NCBI GenBank assembly: GCA_903821255.1
Contig: CAIJKT010000285.1
Coordinates: 1 to 8,618 of the forward strand
DNA: 8,618 nt
Reading direction: 5' to 3'
DNA from: an uncultured Lentisphaeria bacterium
GTDB lineage: Bacteria; Verrucomicrobiota; Lentisphaeria; Victivallales; Victivallaceae
In this document: positions 1 through 6,358 of the stretch, piece by piece
Position numbering within the stretch: the first letter of the stretch is position 1
Layout: the number at the start of each line of letters is the position of its first letter
Notes under the pieces: generated by a model
The model's database searches: none
Told to the model about the DNA's origin: nothing
What the model saw: the letters and a program-made list of their open reading frames with translations, nothing else
Position numbers and translations under genes: made by a program

Positions 1-2
1 AT

Positions 3-863
3 TACAATTTGACTGAAGCAATCGAAAATGTGGAAGAGCAATTACGCCGGAACCGGCTGATTGCCGGAAATAATATCATTATCGAAAATACCGGGTCCGG
101 ATTTAAGATCAGCAGCCTGGCCGGAGCCTCCGGCGCATTCAGATACAAAGGCTATTTCAAAGTGATCAGCACCGGCAGCAAGCCGGAACCTGAAGTAACA
201 GTGGTTGACGGCGGTTACGTTAAAAATGCCGCCTGCGGCTATGTTACCGCCAAATACGGCACAAGCTATATCAGATACCCGGTTGATTCAAATTCCTTTG
301 AGATTTCCGGCGCTTGCAGCATTTACCTGGAAATAGATCTGCTGACATTCACCGCCGAGGTCAAGCAGGCTGAACCCGCAATGCCCTCCGCTCCCGCCGG
401 CAAATGGCTGGTATTGCTGGCGGACATTGATCTCGATGAATCAGATAACCCGCGGATAAACCAGATTCACAAAACCGGCGAAGTCTACATCGAAGTCTTC
501 AGGGATGTGTATAACGGACCTTTCGCCATCCGCGATACCAGCGACGGCGAAACAAAACAAATCACCGTGTGCAATGGCGCGAATCCTTCCGATCCGGTCG
601 CCGGATATATCTGGCACGGCAATCTTGTGTTTCCGGTCGCCCCCGCGACATTTCCGGTCAATGAAAACGGGCCGGACCTGTTTTTGTTTCTGCGTTATTC
701 CGGAGACGCATATTCGTGCGGCATCGTAACCCGGGATGAATTGATCACTGATGACTATCAGTATGCTTCAACTGAAATTGGTTATGTGCGCCAGTCCGGG
801 GATTTCGTGCCAATTTATCAATATTTGAAAAACAACTGGATAACAACCGGACGGGTGGTATGA
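3..863 (+). CDS. Phage tail-associated hypothetical protein, 5' end probably outside the window
   Basis: The first in-window start codon is a TTG at 9, giving 284 residues, but the frame stays open to the window edge (TAC AAT before the TTG). I therefore treat the gene as 5'-partial. Residues 1-20 form a charged amphipathic stretch (IENVEEQLRRNRL). It is followed by GNNIIIENTGSGFKIS, a short beta-rich motif of a kind common in phage tail or baseplate proteins that carry a repeated adhesion or trimerisation module. The rest is rich in Gly, aromatic residues and beta-formers, with no membrane segment or recognisable catalytic motif. The stop overlaps the next start (ATGA at 860-863), so the two genes are translationally coupled. 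Position just upstream of a collagen-like fibre suggests a structural tail-tip role. That role is inferred from context; I do not recognise the family. Confidence 0.72.
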   Translation, partial: YNLTEAIENVEEQLRRNRLIAGNNIIIENTGSGFKISSLAGASGAFRYKGYFKVISTGSKPEPEVTVVDGGYVKNAACGYVTAKYGTSYIRYPVDSNSFEISGACSIYLEIDLLTFTAEVKQAEPAMPSAPAGKWLVLLADIDLDESDNPRINQIHKTGEVYIEVFRDVYNGPFAIRDTSDGETKQITVCNGANPSDPVAGYIWHGNLVFPVAPATFPVNENGPDLFLFLRYSGDAYSCGIVTRDELITDDYQYASTEIGYVRQSGDFVPIYQYLKNNWITTGRVV

Positions 864-1837
864 TGGCAGCGCTCAGCAATACTTTCGGCTGGGATTATTT
901 TGCGGACTGGTCCGGCGAAGACACCCTGAAGAATTTTCCAGCGGTCAATATTGAGACGGCAATTACGCTGGCATACAATGAACGCTATGCCTGGTTTCCG
1001 ACCCGCGACGAAGTGATCGCGTCGCATAAGCGGAATTTTACGGTTTATGACCAGAGCGGCATTGCATACTGGTGGCTGAACCTGATTCCGCATCTGAAAA
1101 TAAACGGCAGATACGTCATTTATGACGGCGAAAACCCGCCGTCGGGAAGGGACAGCGGATATGGCTGGAAAGCGATCGCGGTTAAAGGCGATGCGATTCC
1201 GGATATGATAACCCCGGGCCATGACAGCCATTTCAATGTTTCTGCCGGCAGCGGCGCCATTCCTGCTGCTGTACTCTGGTATCATACATTCACGGTCGCG
1301 GAAATGGAAGAATTAATCGGCGAGACAATCCTGCCTTATCCATATGGATTCCCTTTATTTTCCGCCAAATATTATATTCAATTTTATAAAATCATCAATT
1401 CCGTAAAACACCGGCTTTTCTACGCTTCACCGCCTCGCTGGTTCGCCGGATTTGAAGATTATACCCGGTCAGACATCGGCCAGTCCGAACTGATCGCGCT
1501 GCTTTCACAGCAGAATATATATAGTGTTGAGGTTGCTCCGCATTACAACCGCCCCGGCTTTTACGACGCTCATATAAAAACCGTGCCGGCCAGTCAGGTT
1601 GCGGAATATCCGGAGGATGTTTATTTCAGGCAGGTCACTGCTTATGGAGAACCATTATGGACCGCGACTGATGAATTTGCTTTATACAAGCATTTTGAAC
1701 CGGGCGATATTTTCAGGATTGACCGGCCGCGGATTCCGGCAATCCCGGACGGCGCCTCGTTCTGTCAGACGCTTGATCTGGTCAGTATCGAAGACCGTGC
1801 TCCGGTTGCGGATAAATTCATTTTTAAAAGCCCCTGA
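860..1837 (+). CDS. Hypothetical phage tail-module protein
   Basis: This encodes 325 residues, starting at ATG 860 inside the stop of the preceding gene (ATGATG; the second ATG at 863 is an equally possible start). Only a weak purine-rich sequence (GGGTGG) precedes it, which fits translational coupling. The protein is rich in aromatic residues and looks soluble: no signal peptide, no membrane segment, no low complexity. The N-terminus is WDYF/DWSGEDTLKNF. A central region contains YWWLNLIPHLKING and a Gly-rich loop around residues 94-101. The C-terminal third is DIFRIDRPRIPAIPDGASF followed by a beta-like tail. I cannot assign a fold or function. Its coupling to the previous gene and its position ahead of the fibre gene make a minor tail, baseplate or fibre-connector protein the best guess. 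Confidence 0.72.
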   Translation: MMAALSNTFGWDYFADWSGEDTLKNFPAVNIETAITLAYNERYAWFPTRDEVIASHKRNFTVYDQSGIAYWWLNLIPHLKINGRYVIYDGENPPSGRDSGYGWKAIAVKGDAIPDMITPGHDSHFNVSAGSGAIPAAVLWYHTFTVAEMEELIGETILPYPYGFPLFSAKYYIQFYKIINSVKHRLFYASPPRWFAGFEDYTRSDIGQSELIALLSQQNIYSVEVAPHYNRPGFYDAHIKTVPASQVAEYPEDVYFRQVTAYGEPLWTATDEFALYKHFEPGDIFRIDRPRIPAIPDGASFCQTLDLVSIEDRAPVADKFIFKSP

Positions 1838-1964
1838 CTGGTATTTCAGTTTCTGTTTTTTATCGAGTTAAGCATTTACAATAAAATGATTTACGTCATT
1901 ATCAGGTTACAAAATTACTATATGTGGATACAAGAAACAGCCCAACATTAAAAAAGGAGGCGCT
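1834..1964 (+). promoter_or_regulatory. Intergenic region with possible promoter ahead of the tail-fibre gene
   Basis: This is the only sizeable gap inside the tail module and is clearly more AT-rich than the flanking genes. A possible sigma70-like pair is TTTACA (1875-1880) and CATTAT (1897-1902) with a 16-base spacer; these match consensus at 5/6 and 4/6. The bases AATGA/TCATT around 1886-1900 could form a small hairpin. A motif running from CAAAATTA (1910-1917) through TACAAGAAA (1929-1937) to AGCCCA (1939-1944) recurs at 6318-6351. A strong Shine-Dalgarno sequence AGGAGG (1955-1960) lies 4 bases before the ATG at 1965. The promoter call is weak; the RBS is clear. Confidence 0.35.
1910..1950 (+). 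repeat. Copy A of a dispersed AT-rich motif (CAAAATTA..TACAAGAAA..AGCCCA)
   Basis: The blocks CAAAATTA, TAT.TGG, TACAAGAAA and AGCCCA occur in the same order and with similar spacing at 6318-6358, allowing small gaps. This copy lies directly upstream of the collagen-like fibre gene and its RBS. The function is unknown; it could be a promoter-linked or recombination-linked sequence. The similarity was found by eye and its significance was not computed. Confidence 0.4.
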
Positions 1965-3599
1965 ATGTCAGGATTTAAACGAATACCAGTAAAAATCGAC
2001 GCGGCAACAGGACGTCAGATCAATGAGAGCGGAACCGCTATCCGGGAAGCGGATTATTTCCGGCTGCTGTTCGATGAAACCGTAATTCTCTGTTGTGAAT
2101 TTTACGACCTCGAATGGTCCGGCGGCATCCCCGTCATGAAAGCACATCCGGTGTCCGGGGATATGACGCTGTCAGCGTTTGGCGACTGTGATTTCGATCC
2201 CGCCACCCCTTTTATGTTTCTGTCCGAAGAAAGCAGCGATCCGGCGATCAATCATGTCAATGCTTCCGGCGACTGGCACGGCGGCGCTGACGCGGATCGC
2301 GGCAAAGGGCAGATCAGTTTCCGCATCAACACCAATACGGCGCGTTTCGATCAGGCAGTCAAAGCGTCCGGCAGCCAGAAATATTATTTCCTGATTATCG
2401 GCGTGCCTGCCGGTGAGACTGAAAAAAGCGTATTGGCGTATTTCCGCTTCAAGGCGGAAAACCGCCCAAGCTCCAGCTCCGGGGCACCGGTCAGCGCGGA
2501 TCCGGAATATCTGAATGCTCTGCAGACGGCGGCATTGCTGAAAGCCGCCCCTGAATTTTCGTTTTCCGTTGACGGCTTGACAAATTGGCATGCCGCGCAG
2601 ACTGTTGCCGACCGCTATTACCGTGAATGCAGGCTTGCCGGCGAATGGTCGGCGCCGGTGGCGTTGATTACCGGTGCGCAGGGCGAACAGGGTATTCAGG
2701 GGCTGCAGGGTGAACGCGGAATACAGGGAGTCCCCGGTCCGCAGGGGGCCGCCGGAACGCAGGGTGAACAGGGGCCGCAAGGACCGCCGGGTCCGGTCGG
2801 GCCTGCTGGGCAAACCGGCCCGGCCGGCGTTGCAGGCGCAGCAGGCGCAACCGGACCTCAGGGACCTGCCGGAGAAACTCCCCTGTTTTTGTCCGGTTCG
2901 TTTACAGAAGCCAGTTTGTCCGGCGGCATCCTGACGCTGTCACACTCCTGCGGCAATGTTTGTCTGCCGTTTGTGATTACCGATAATAACGGTAAAAATA
3001 TAGCTCTCGATGAAAAGGCCGTCTCGTTTGCCGAAAATCAGATAACTGTTAATCTGGCTCTGTTCGGAACCTTGCCGGGAACATGGAAATATGCCTTTGG
3101 CGGTTTGCCTGGCGCCGTCGGTCCGCAGGGTCCGGCCGGAGCCGGCAATGGCGATGTTGCCGGACCGGCAGGTGCGGTTGACAGCCAGATTGCAATATTT
3201 GACGGCATTGGCGGCAAAATGATTAAAGACAGCGGCAAAACTATTGCCGCGGTAAAAGCGGAGGCGGTTGCAGATTCAAGAACTGCCTCCATTAATACCC
3301 GGACAGATAATTATACGCTGATTATCGGCGATGCCGGAAAAACTGTACGCATGAATAAAGCAACCGCCAATACGCTGACGATTCCGGCTGACTCCAGCGT
3401 TGCGTTCGTTGCCGGAACCATGATTGCGGTTATTCAGGCCGGCGCGGGGATTACGTCAATTAATGGCGCCGCAGGTGTTACCATCAATGGTGTAACCGCC
3501 GGCACCGGCGCGCTGTCAGGCCAATACAAGGGCGTGATGCTGATTAAAACCGCAACTGATGCCTGGGATGTGCTGGGCGCAATCGGGAGTATCGCATAA
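1965..3599 (+). CDS. Collagen-like phage tail fibre protein
   Basis: This encodes 544 residues and starts at ATG 1965 after AGGAGG. Residues 1 to about 170 form a non-repetitive, probably beta-rich N-terminal domain. Residues 175-236 hold a Ser-rich linker and a segment reading FSFSVDG..NWH...WSAP, a short module often placed before collagen repeats in phage fibres. Residues 237-305 are 23 uninterrupted Gly-X-Y triplets (GPQGPPGPVGPAG type). Residues 306-379 form a globular insert, and 380-394 are five more Gly-X-Y triplets. Next comes NGDVAGPAGAVDSQIAIFDG...KDSGKTIA, a linker typical of phage fibres. The last roughly 105 residues (TDNYTLIIGDAGKTVRMN...TLTIP) resemble a recurrent C-terminal beta domain of phage tail proteins. 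The predicted product is a homotrimeric fibre with collagen-type triple-helical shafts and a distal beta domain for trimerisation or receptor contact. The DNA is strongly GC-rich in the collagen run. The stop overlaps the next start (TAATG). Confidence 0.88.
   Translation: MSGFKRIPVKIDAATGRQINESGTAIREADYFRLLFDETVILCCEFYDLEWSGGIPVMKAHPVSGDMTLSAFGDCDFDPATPFMFLSEESSDPAINHVNASGDWHGGADADRGKGQISFRINTNTARFDQAVKASGSQKYYFLIIGVPAGETEKSVLAYFRFKAENRPSSSSGAPVSADPEYLNALQTAALLKAAPEFSFSVDGLTNWHAAQTVADRYYRECRLAGEWSAPVALITGAQGEQGIQGLQGERGIQGVPGPQGAAGTQGEQGPQGPPGPVGPAGQTGPAGVAGAAGATGPQGPAGETPLFLSGSFTEASLSGGILTLSHSCGNVCLPFVITDNNGKNIALDEKAVSFAENQITVNLALFGTLPGTWKYAFGGLPGAVGPQGPAGAGNGDVAGPAGAVDSQIAIFDGIGGKMIKDSGKTIAAVKAEAVADSRTASINTRTDNYTLIIGDAGKTVRMNKATANTLTIPADSSVAFVAGTMIAVIQAGAGITSINGAAGVTINGVTAGTGALSGQYKGVMLIKTATDAWDVLGAIGSIA
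2673..2879 (+). repeat. Collagen-like Gly-X-Y repeat, 23 triplets
   Basis: Every third codon encodes Gly without interruption from residue 237 to 305 of the fibre. X and Y positions are rich in Pro, Gln, Ala and Glu. A second short run of five triplets lies at 3102-3146. Such runs form triple helices in phage and bacterial fibres and are prone to length change by slippage or recombination. Confidence 0.92.
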
Positions 3600-3958
3600 T
3601 GCTTAATCTTTTATTGGCTGTTTTACAGCCGCCCCCCGTTGCTTCCGGCAGCGCCGCATTTCACAATCTATATCATGTCTCAGCGTCCGGGAGTGTCTGG
3701 GTAAACGGAACTTATTATCCATTGATTGATCCGGATATTTTTGATGAATGGGGGAATCCTGTCTATTACAATTATAATGGCGACGGATTCTTTCTTTTTG
3801 CTTATGCGAAAAACGGCAATGAATACTCGTTTAAGATTTCATCCAATTATCCGGACAGCGGGGTTAATTATTTTGCCTGGACCGGCACTGCCCCGCATGA
3901 AGTGAACAGTCCAAACATATTGAGCGGCGGTTCCGCTCCGTTTCCAACAATACAATAA
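3599..3958 (+). CDS. Small hypothetical tail-module protein
   Basis: This encodes 119 residues. ATG 3599 shares one base with the stop of the fibre gene (TAATG), and GGGAG at 3585-3589 lies 9 bases upstream. The protein opens with a short hydrophobic stretch (MLNLLLAVLQPPPVAS), too short and too Pro-rich to be a convincing signal peptide. The rest is dominated by Gly, Asn, Ser and Tyr with beta-forming patterns (SVWVNGTYYPL, GFFLFAYAKNGNEYSFKIS). It contains no Cys and no catalytic motif. Its position between two fibre-type genes suggests an accessory tip, chaperone or adhesin subunit, but nothing in the sequence proves this. The family is not recognised. Confidence 0.68.
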   Translation: MLNLLLAVLQPPPVASGSAAFHNLYHVSASGSVWVNGTYYPLIDPDIFDEWGNPVYYNYNGDGFFLFAYAKNGNEYSFKISSNYPDSGVNYFAWTGTAPHEVNSPNILSGGSAPFPTIQ

Positions 3959-3971
3959 AGGAGATATATCA

Positions 3972-5117
3972 ATGAAATTCACAAACTTTAGAACCATCAA
4001 ACTGGCAACCGTTCCCGCAACCGGCGATAATCCCCCAGCCGGCGCGGTGTACGAATGGCACACGTTGGATGAAGCCAATAATCTGGTTATCAATTACCGC
4101 CTCAGCGATGGAACAGACAAAATATTTCCTGTAGGGGCGGGAGGGGGATTTTCTGAGTTGCCAGTTACCGCGCTAGGTTCTTCCGGGACTCAAACGATTA
4201 ACCGTTCAGTATCGGACAAATTCACAATTACTCCATCTGGGCCGGTAACTCTGACAACCAGTAATTTTGCCAATATGCAATCTGCAGAACTGGAAATTAA
4301 TAACGGTTGCTCATATATCAGTTATCCGTCTGAGTGGGTATGGCAATCAAATACTATTCCTAGTTTACAGGAAAGCGGAGTTGACAAGTTTAAAATAAGT
4401 TCTTTTTTATGTGGCTCTACGTCTAAGATTTATGCAGAAAGAACACTTACTTATTATTTATTAAATGGGAACGATAGTCATACAAAATTGCTTATTAATT
4501 TTAGCTCGTTTCCATTTGTTGATATTTCAAGCAATGCTGCAACTATTACAAATTATAGCGTTACTTTTGATACCGCAATCAAGAAATTTGGAAATGGTTC
4601 GGCGGCAATGGACAATACTGGCGATTATCTGAGCTTGCCTTGGATCGCTGATTATTCGCCCGAGTCAGGAGATTTTACTGCTGAATGCTGGATTAAGACT
4701 ACACAATCAGGTTCTAATTATCGTGGAATTTTGGGTGGTAATGCCGATGCGCCGTGGGCGCTATTATTAATGTCTAATGGAAGTATCTGTAATTATACGG
4801 ACAGTGCGCATCAAACAACCGTTACAGTGAACGATGGCAACTGGCATCATGTTGCATGGGTTCGTCATAGTGGCAACAGTAAAATATATATAGACGGCGC
4901 GTCTGCCCTGTCATGGACCGATTCAGTCAATTACAGCACGCTAACAACAGACATTACAGGATTCACAGGGGCCAATGGTGAAACTGGCTGTAAACTTAGA
5001 ATCGGCAATGATGTAAATAATGGCGGACTTGTTGGCAATATTGACTGCGTTCGTATCTCCAAAGGTATTGCCCGTTATACCGCCAACTTTACGCCGTCAA
5101 TAATTCCATTTCAATAA
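3972..5117 (+). CDS. LamG/concanavalin-like domain phage tail (receptor-binding) protein
   Basis: This encodes 381 residues, starting at ATG 3972 with AAGGAG at 3958-3963. Residues 1-60 are a compact N-terminal module (AGAVYEWHTLDEANNLVINYRL) ending in a Gly-rich hinge (VGAGGGF), probably the virion-attachment part. Residues 60-165 are an AT-rich-coded beta region. Residues 170-377 match the laminin-G/concanavalin A-like lectin fold in motif order: GNGSAAMDNTGDYL (207-220), FTAECWIK (235-242), DGNWHHVAWVR (288-298), IYIDG (305-309), IDCVRIS (357-363) and ARYTANFTP (367-375). In phages this jelly-roll domain often binds host-surface glycans, so a receptor-binding or decoration role is likely. 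GC content falls sharply after about 4160, suggesting that the C-terminal part was acquired separately from the N-terminal module. The LamG call is strong; the exact virion role is inferred. Confidence 0.85.
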   Translation: MKFTNFRTIKLATVPATGDNPPAGAVYEWHTLDEANNLVINYRLSDGTDKIFPVGAGGGFSELPVTALGSSGTQTINRSVSDKFTITPSGPVTLTTSNFANMQSAELEINNGCSYISYPSEWVWQSNTIPSLQESGVDKFKISSFLCGSTSKIYAERTLTYYLLNGNDSHTKLLINFSSFPFVDISSNAATITNYSVTFDTAIKKFGNGSAAMDNTGDYLSLPWIADYSPESGDFTAECWIKTTQSGSNYRGILGGNADAPWALLLMSNGSICNYTDSAHQTTVTVNDGNWHHVAWVRHSGNSKIYIDGASALSWTDSVNYSTLTTDITGFTGANGETGCKLRIGNDVNNGGLVGNIDCVRISKGIARYTANFTPSIIPFQ

Positions 5118-5133
5118 TTAAGGAGTAATTGAA

Positions 5134-5232
5134 ATGAAAAGGATACTATACAAAATTGACAGAATAAAGTTTTACGAATTACTGAACTCCATTGGGAAAG
5201 GTAATCCGATGAATCTGGAGTGGCAGTCATGA
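5134..5232 (+). CDS. Small hypothetical ORF, 32 residues
   Basis: The ATG at 5134 follows a good Shine-Dalgarno sequence (AAGGAG at 5120-5125, 8-base spacing). The frame runs 32 codons to a TGA at 5230-5232 that overlaps the ATG of the next gene (ATGA at 5229-5232). The product (MKRILYKIDRIKFYELLNSI...) is basic at its N-terminus and probably helical, with no membrane span. The RBS together with the ATGA coupling argues for real translation, either as a small phage protein or as a coupling leader for the downstream gene. It could also be the remnant of a longer gene. Confidence 0.5.
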   Translation: MKRILYKIDRIKFYELLNSIGKGNPMNLEWQS

Positions 5233-5642
5233 AGCGGCCGGAAATACTCAAAATTCGCAGATTACTGTCACAAATTGACGAGTACGTGCTAGACACGCCA
5301 GCCGGATTCCATGAGTTGACAATTCAGTATATAGCGGACAATTACAATGGCGCAGGGCCGGACTGGATGCCGGATAATATGCGGCATGTCATTACCTGGC
5401 TGCTATCGTATTTTGAACCGGCGTTTCTGATCCATGATATGGAGTTTTCCGCCAGTAACCGGACGACAAAAGGCTTTATTGCCGCGAACTCCAGAATGTG
5501 GCGTAATATTCGCAAGATCATCAATTACGAGTATCCGCTGTTCAATCCGCTCTGCTGGATCAGTCGCGCTAAATGGTATGTACGCGGTTGTGTGACATAC
5601 GAAGCCTGCAAACGTTTCGGCTGGTCTGCCTGGACTGATTAA
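5229..5642 (+). CDS. Phage protein with GxGPxW...HD motif, phospholipase A2-like
   Basis: This encodes 137 residues from ATG 5229, preferred over an in-frame GTG at 5220 because GGAG (5217-5220) is correctly spaced and the ATG overlaps the stop of the small ORF. Visible pattern: NGAGPDWMP (40-48), then FLIHDMEF (66-73), AAN...M..N (85-93), and a basic aromatic C-terminal helix AKWYVRGCVTYEACKRFG (114-131). This order (Gly-rich GxGPxW loop, His-Asp pair, Asn-rich helix, terminal Y..V..FG) resembles phage proteins described as phospholipase A2-like, in which the loop would bind calcium and the His-Asp pair would be catalytic. A DUF1353-type protein, which also carries a central HD, is an alternative. 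A possible role is membrane or lysis functions, or host-envelope attack. The family assignment is from memory of motif layout and is tentative. Confidence 0.62.
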   Translation: MKRPEILKIRRLLSQIDEYVLDTPAGFHELTIQYIADNYNGAGPDWMPDNMRHVITWLLSYFEPAFLIHDMEFSASNRTTKGFIAANSRMWRNIRKIINYEYPLFNPLCWISRAKWYVRGCVTYEACKRFGWSAWTD

Positions 5643-5657
5643 AAACGAATACAATAT

Positions 5658-5760
5658 AACCACAGAGGCACGGCGGCGCAGAGAATACAGTAGCGGTTTA
5701 AATCCGGAAGAGTGGCTGTTATAAAACAAAAAATATCTGAGTCTTTGTGTCTATGTGGTT
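5658..5760. repeat. Decayed inverted-repeat (MITE-like) intergenic element
   Basis: The left arm 5658-5687 begins AACCACAGAGGCAC and the right arm 5731-5760 ends GTGTCTATGTGGTT. By hand alignment the right arm, reverse-complemented, matches the left at 20 of 30 positions, including the outer seven and a CAGA block. This is the AACCACAGAG..ACACAGAG type of inverted repeat that I know as common in intergenic regions of many bacterial genomes. The roughly 43-base centre codes for nothing obvious. The arms are diverged, so the copy looks old. Confidence 0.6.
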
Positions 5761-5830
5761 TAAAAAGTTTTTCCGTAGTAACCATGAATTTATTATCCGG
5801 CGGAAAAGCCGGGAGAAGCGAGCAATAAAA

Positions 5831-6055
5831 ATGAATTTTGAAGCATTGACTGTCGGCATCGGCATCTTAACCCTGTTTGCCACAATACTGACTGCAACCA
5901 TCAGCGGCACTGCAACAATCCTCTGGCGTATCGCCAGAATTGACAAGGAAAAGGTTGACTGGTCCGCATGTCAGCATTTTCGCGAAACATGCCCATGTCG
6001 CCAGGAAATCCAGGAACTGAAAGAAACTCAAAACAAAAAGGATAAAACATCATGA
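5831..6055 (+). CDS. Single-pass membrane protein, holin- or inner-spanin-like
   Basis: From ATG 5831 this is a 74-residue protein with an N-terminal hydrophobic helix (about residues 8-34, GIGILTLFATILTATISG...) followed by a charged, probably coiled tail (IDKEKVDW...QEIQELKETQ). Three Cys lie in the tail (C47, C54, C56; CQHF...TCPC). An upstream in-frame GTG (5747) or ATG (5753) would add up to 28 very basic residues. That extension begins inside the inverted-repeat element, so it is probably accidental. The RBS for 5831 is weak (GGGAG too far, GAG close). The stop overlaps the lipoprotein start (ATGA at 6052-6055). One TM plus a charged tail, paired with a lipoprotein gene, fits a small holin or an i-spanin. 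The role is inferred from architecture only. Confidence 0.6.
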   Translation: MNFEALTVGIGILTLFATILTATISGTATILWRIARIDKEKVDWSACQHFRETCPCRQEIQELKETQNKKDKTS

Positions 6056-6312
6056 AAAAATTAATTTGCGCGATTTGCGCAAGCTGTGGATTGGCTTTGC
6101 TTTCCGGATGCGCCGGATATAAAATCAATGACGATGGGTCGGCTTCATCCTGGGGCTTTCTAAGAACCCTGACCGTACAGCATGAATACTATCCTGACGG
6201 CAAACTGAAAACACGTAATTTGTCAACTCAAAGCAACACTGCGGATGTTATGATGGGCGCAAATGAGCTGTTAAAAACAGGCGTCGATACCGCCGCTAAA
6301 TTGAAACCGTAA
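6052..6312 (+). CDS. Small phage lipoprotein, possible outer spanin
   Basis: This encodes 86 residues from ATG 6052, which overlaps the preceding stop; AAGGA at 6038-6042 is spaced 9 bases away. The N-terminus is a textbook lipoprotein signal: MKK, a hydrophobic core with three Cys (6, 9, 12), then the lipobox LSGC with the modified cysteine at residue 20. The mature part of about 66 residues (AGYKINDDGSASSWGFLRTLTVQHEYYPDGKLKTRN...) is polar and ends AAKLKP. It is not proline-rich as classic Rz1 is. A membrane protein with a coupled lipoprotein at the end of a phage module suggests a two-component spanin, but a moron-type lipoprotein (for example superinfection exclusion) is also possible. 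The lipoprotein call is secure; the function is not. Confidence 0.72.
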   Translation: MKKLICAICASCGLALLSGCAGYKINDDGSASSWGFLRTLTVQHEYYPDGKLKTRNLSTQSNTADVMMGANELLKTGVDTAAKLKP

Positions 6313-6317
6313 TTGTT

Positions 6318-6358
6318 CAAAATTATATTTGGTACAAGAAATAATAGCCCATAAATTA
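6318..6358 (+). repeat. Copy B of the CAAAATTA..TACAAGAAA..AGCCCA motif
   Basis: CAAAATTA (6318-6325), TATTTGG (6326-6332), TACAAGAAA (6333-6341) and AGCCCA (6346-6351) repeat the block order seen at 1910-1944. This copy lies 6 bases after the last phage gene, in the 71-base gap before the end of the convergent radical SAM gene. No + strand gene follows it. I see no clear intrinsic terminator in this gap. Confidence 0.4.

Noticed and set aside
818..1285. 155-residue minus-strand ORF
   Set aside because: It is antisense to two coupled phage genes, with no RBS or recognisable domain.
1834..1861. Possible terminator after the second gene (CTGA/TCAG hairpin and T-rich tract)
   Set aside because: The stem is only 4 bp with a long loop, and the T-run is interrupted.
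2172..2813. 213-residue minus-strand ORF within the collagen-like fibre gene
   Set aside because: It lies antisense to a well-supported coding frame with Gly-X-Y repeats; its openness is explained by GC-rich repetitive codons.
3965..5642. Diversity-generating retroelement target in the fibre region
   Set aside because: No reverse transcriptase, template repeat or near-duplicate with adenine-specific differences is visible in the window, and the binding domain looks like LamG, not a C-type lectin.
5747..5830. N-terminal extension of the TM protein from GTG 5747 or ATG 5753
   Set aside because: These starts fall in the right arm of the inverted-repeat element, and the resulting 26-28 basic residues ahead of the TM helix look accidental. 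Not fully excluded, because the RBS at 5831 is weak.
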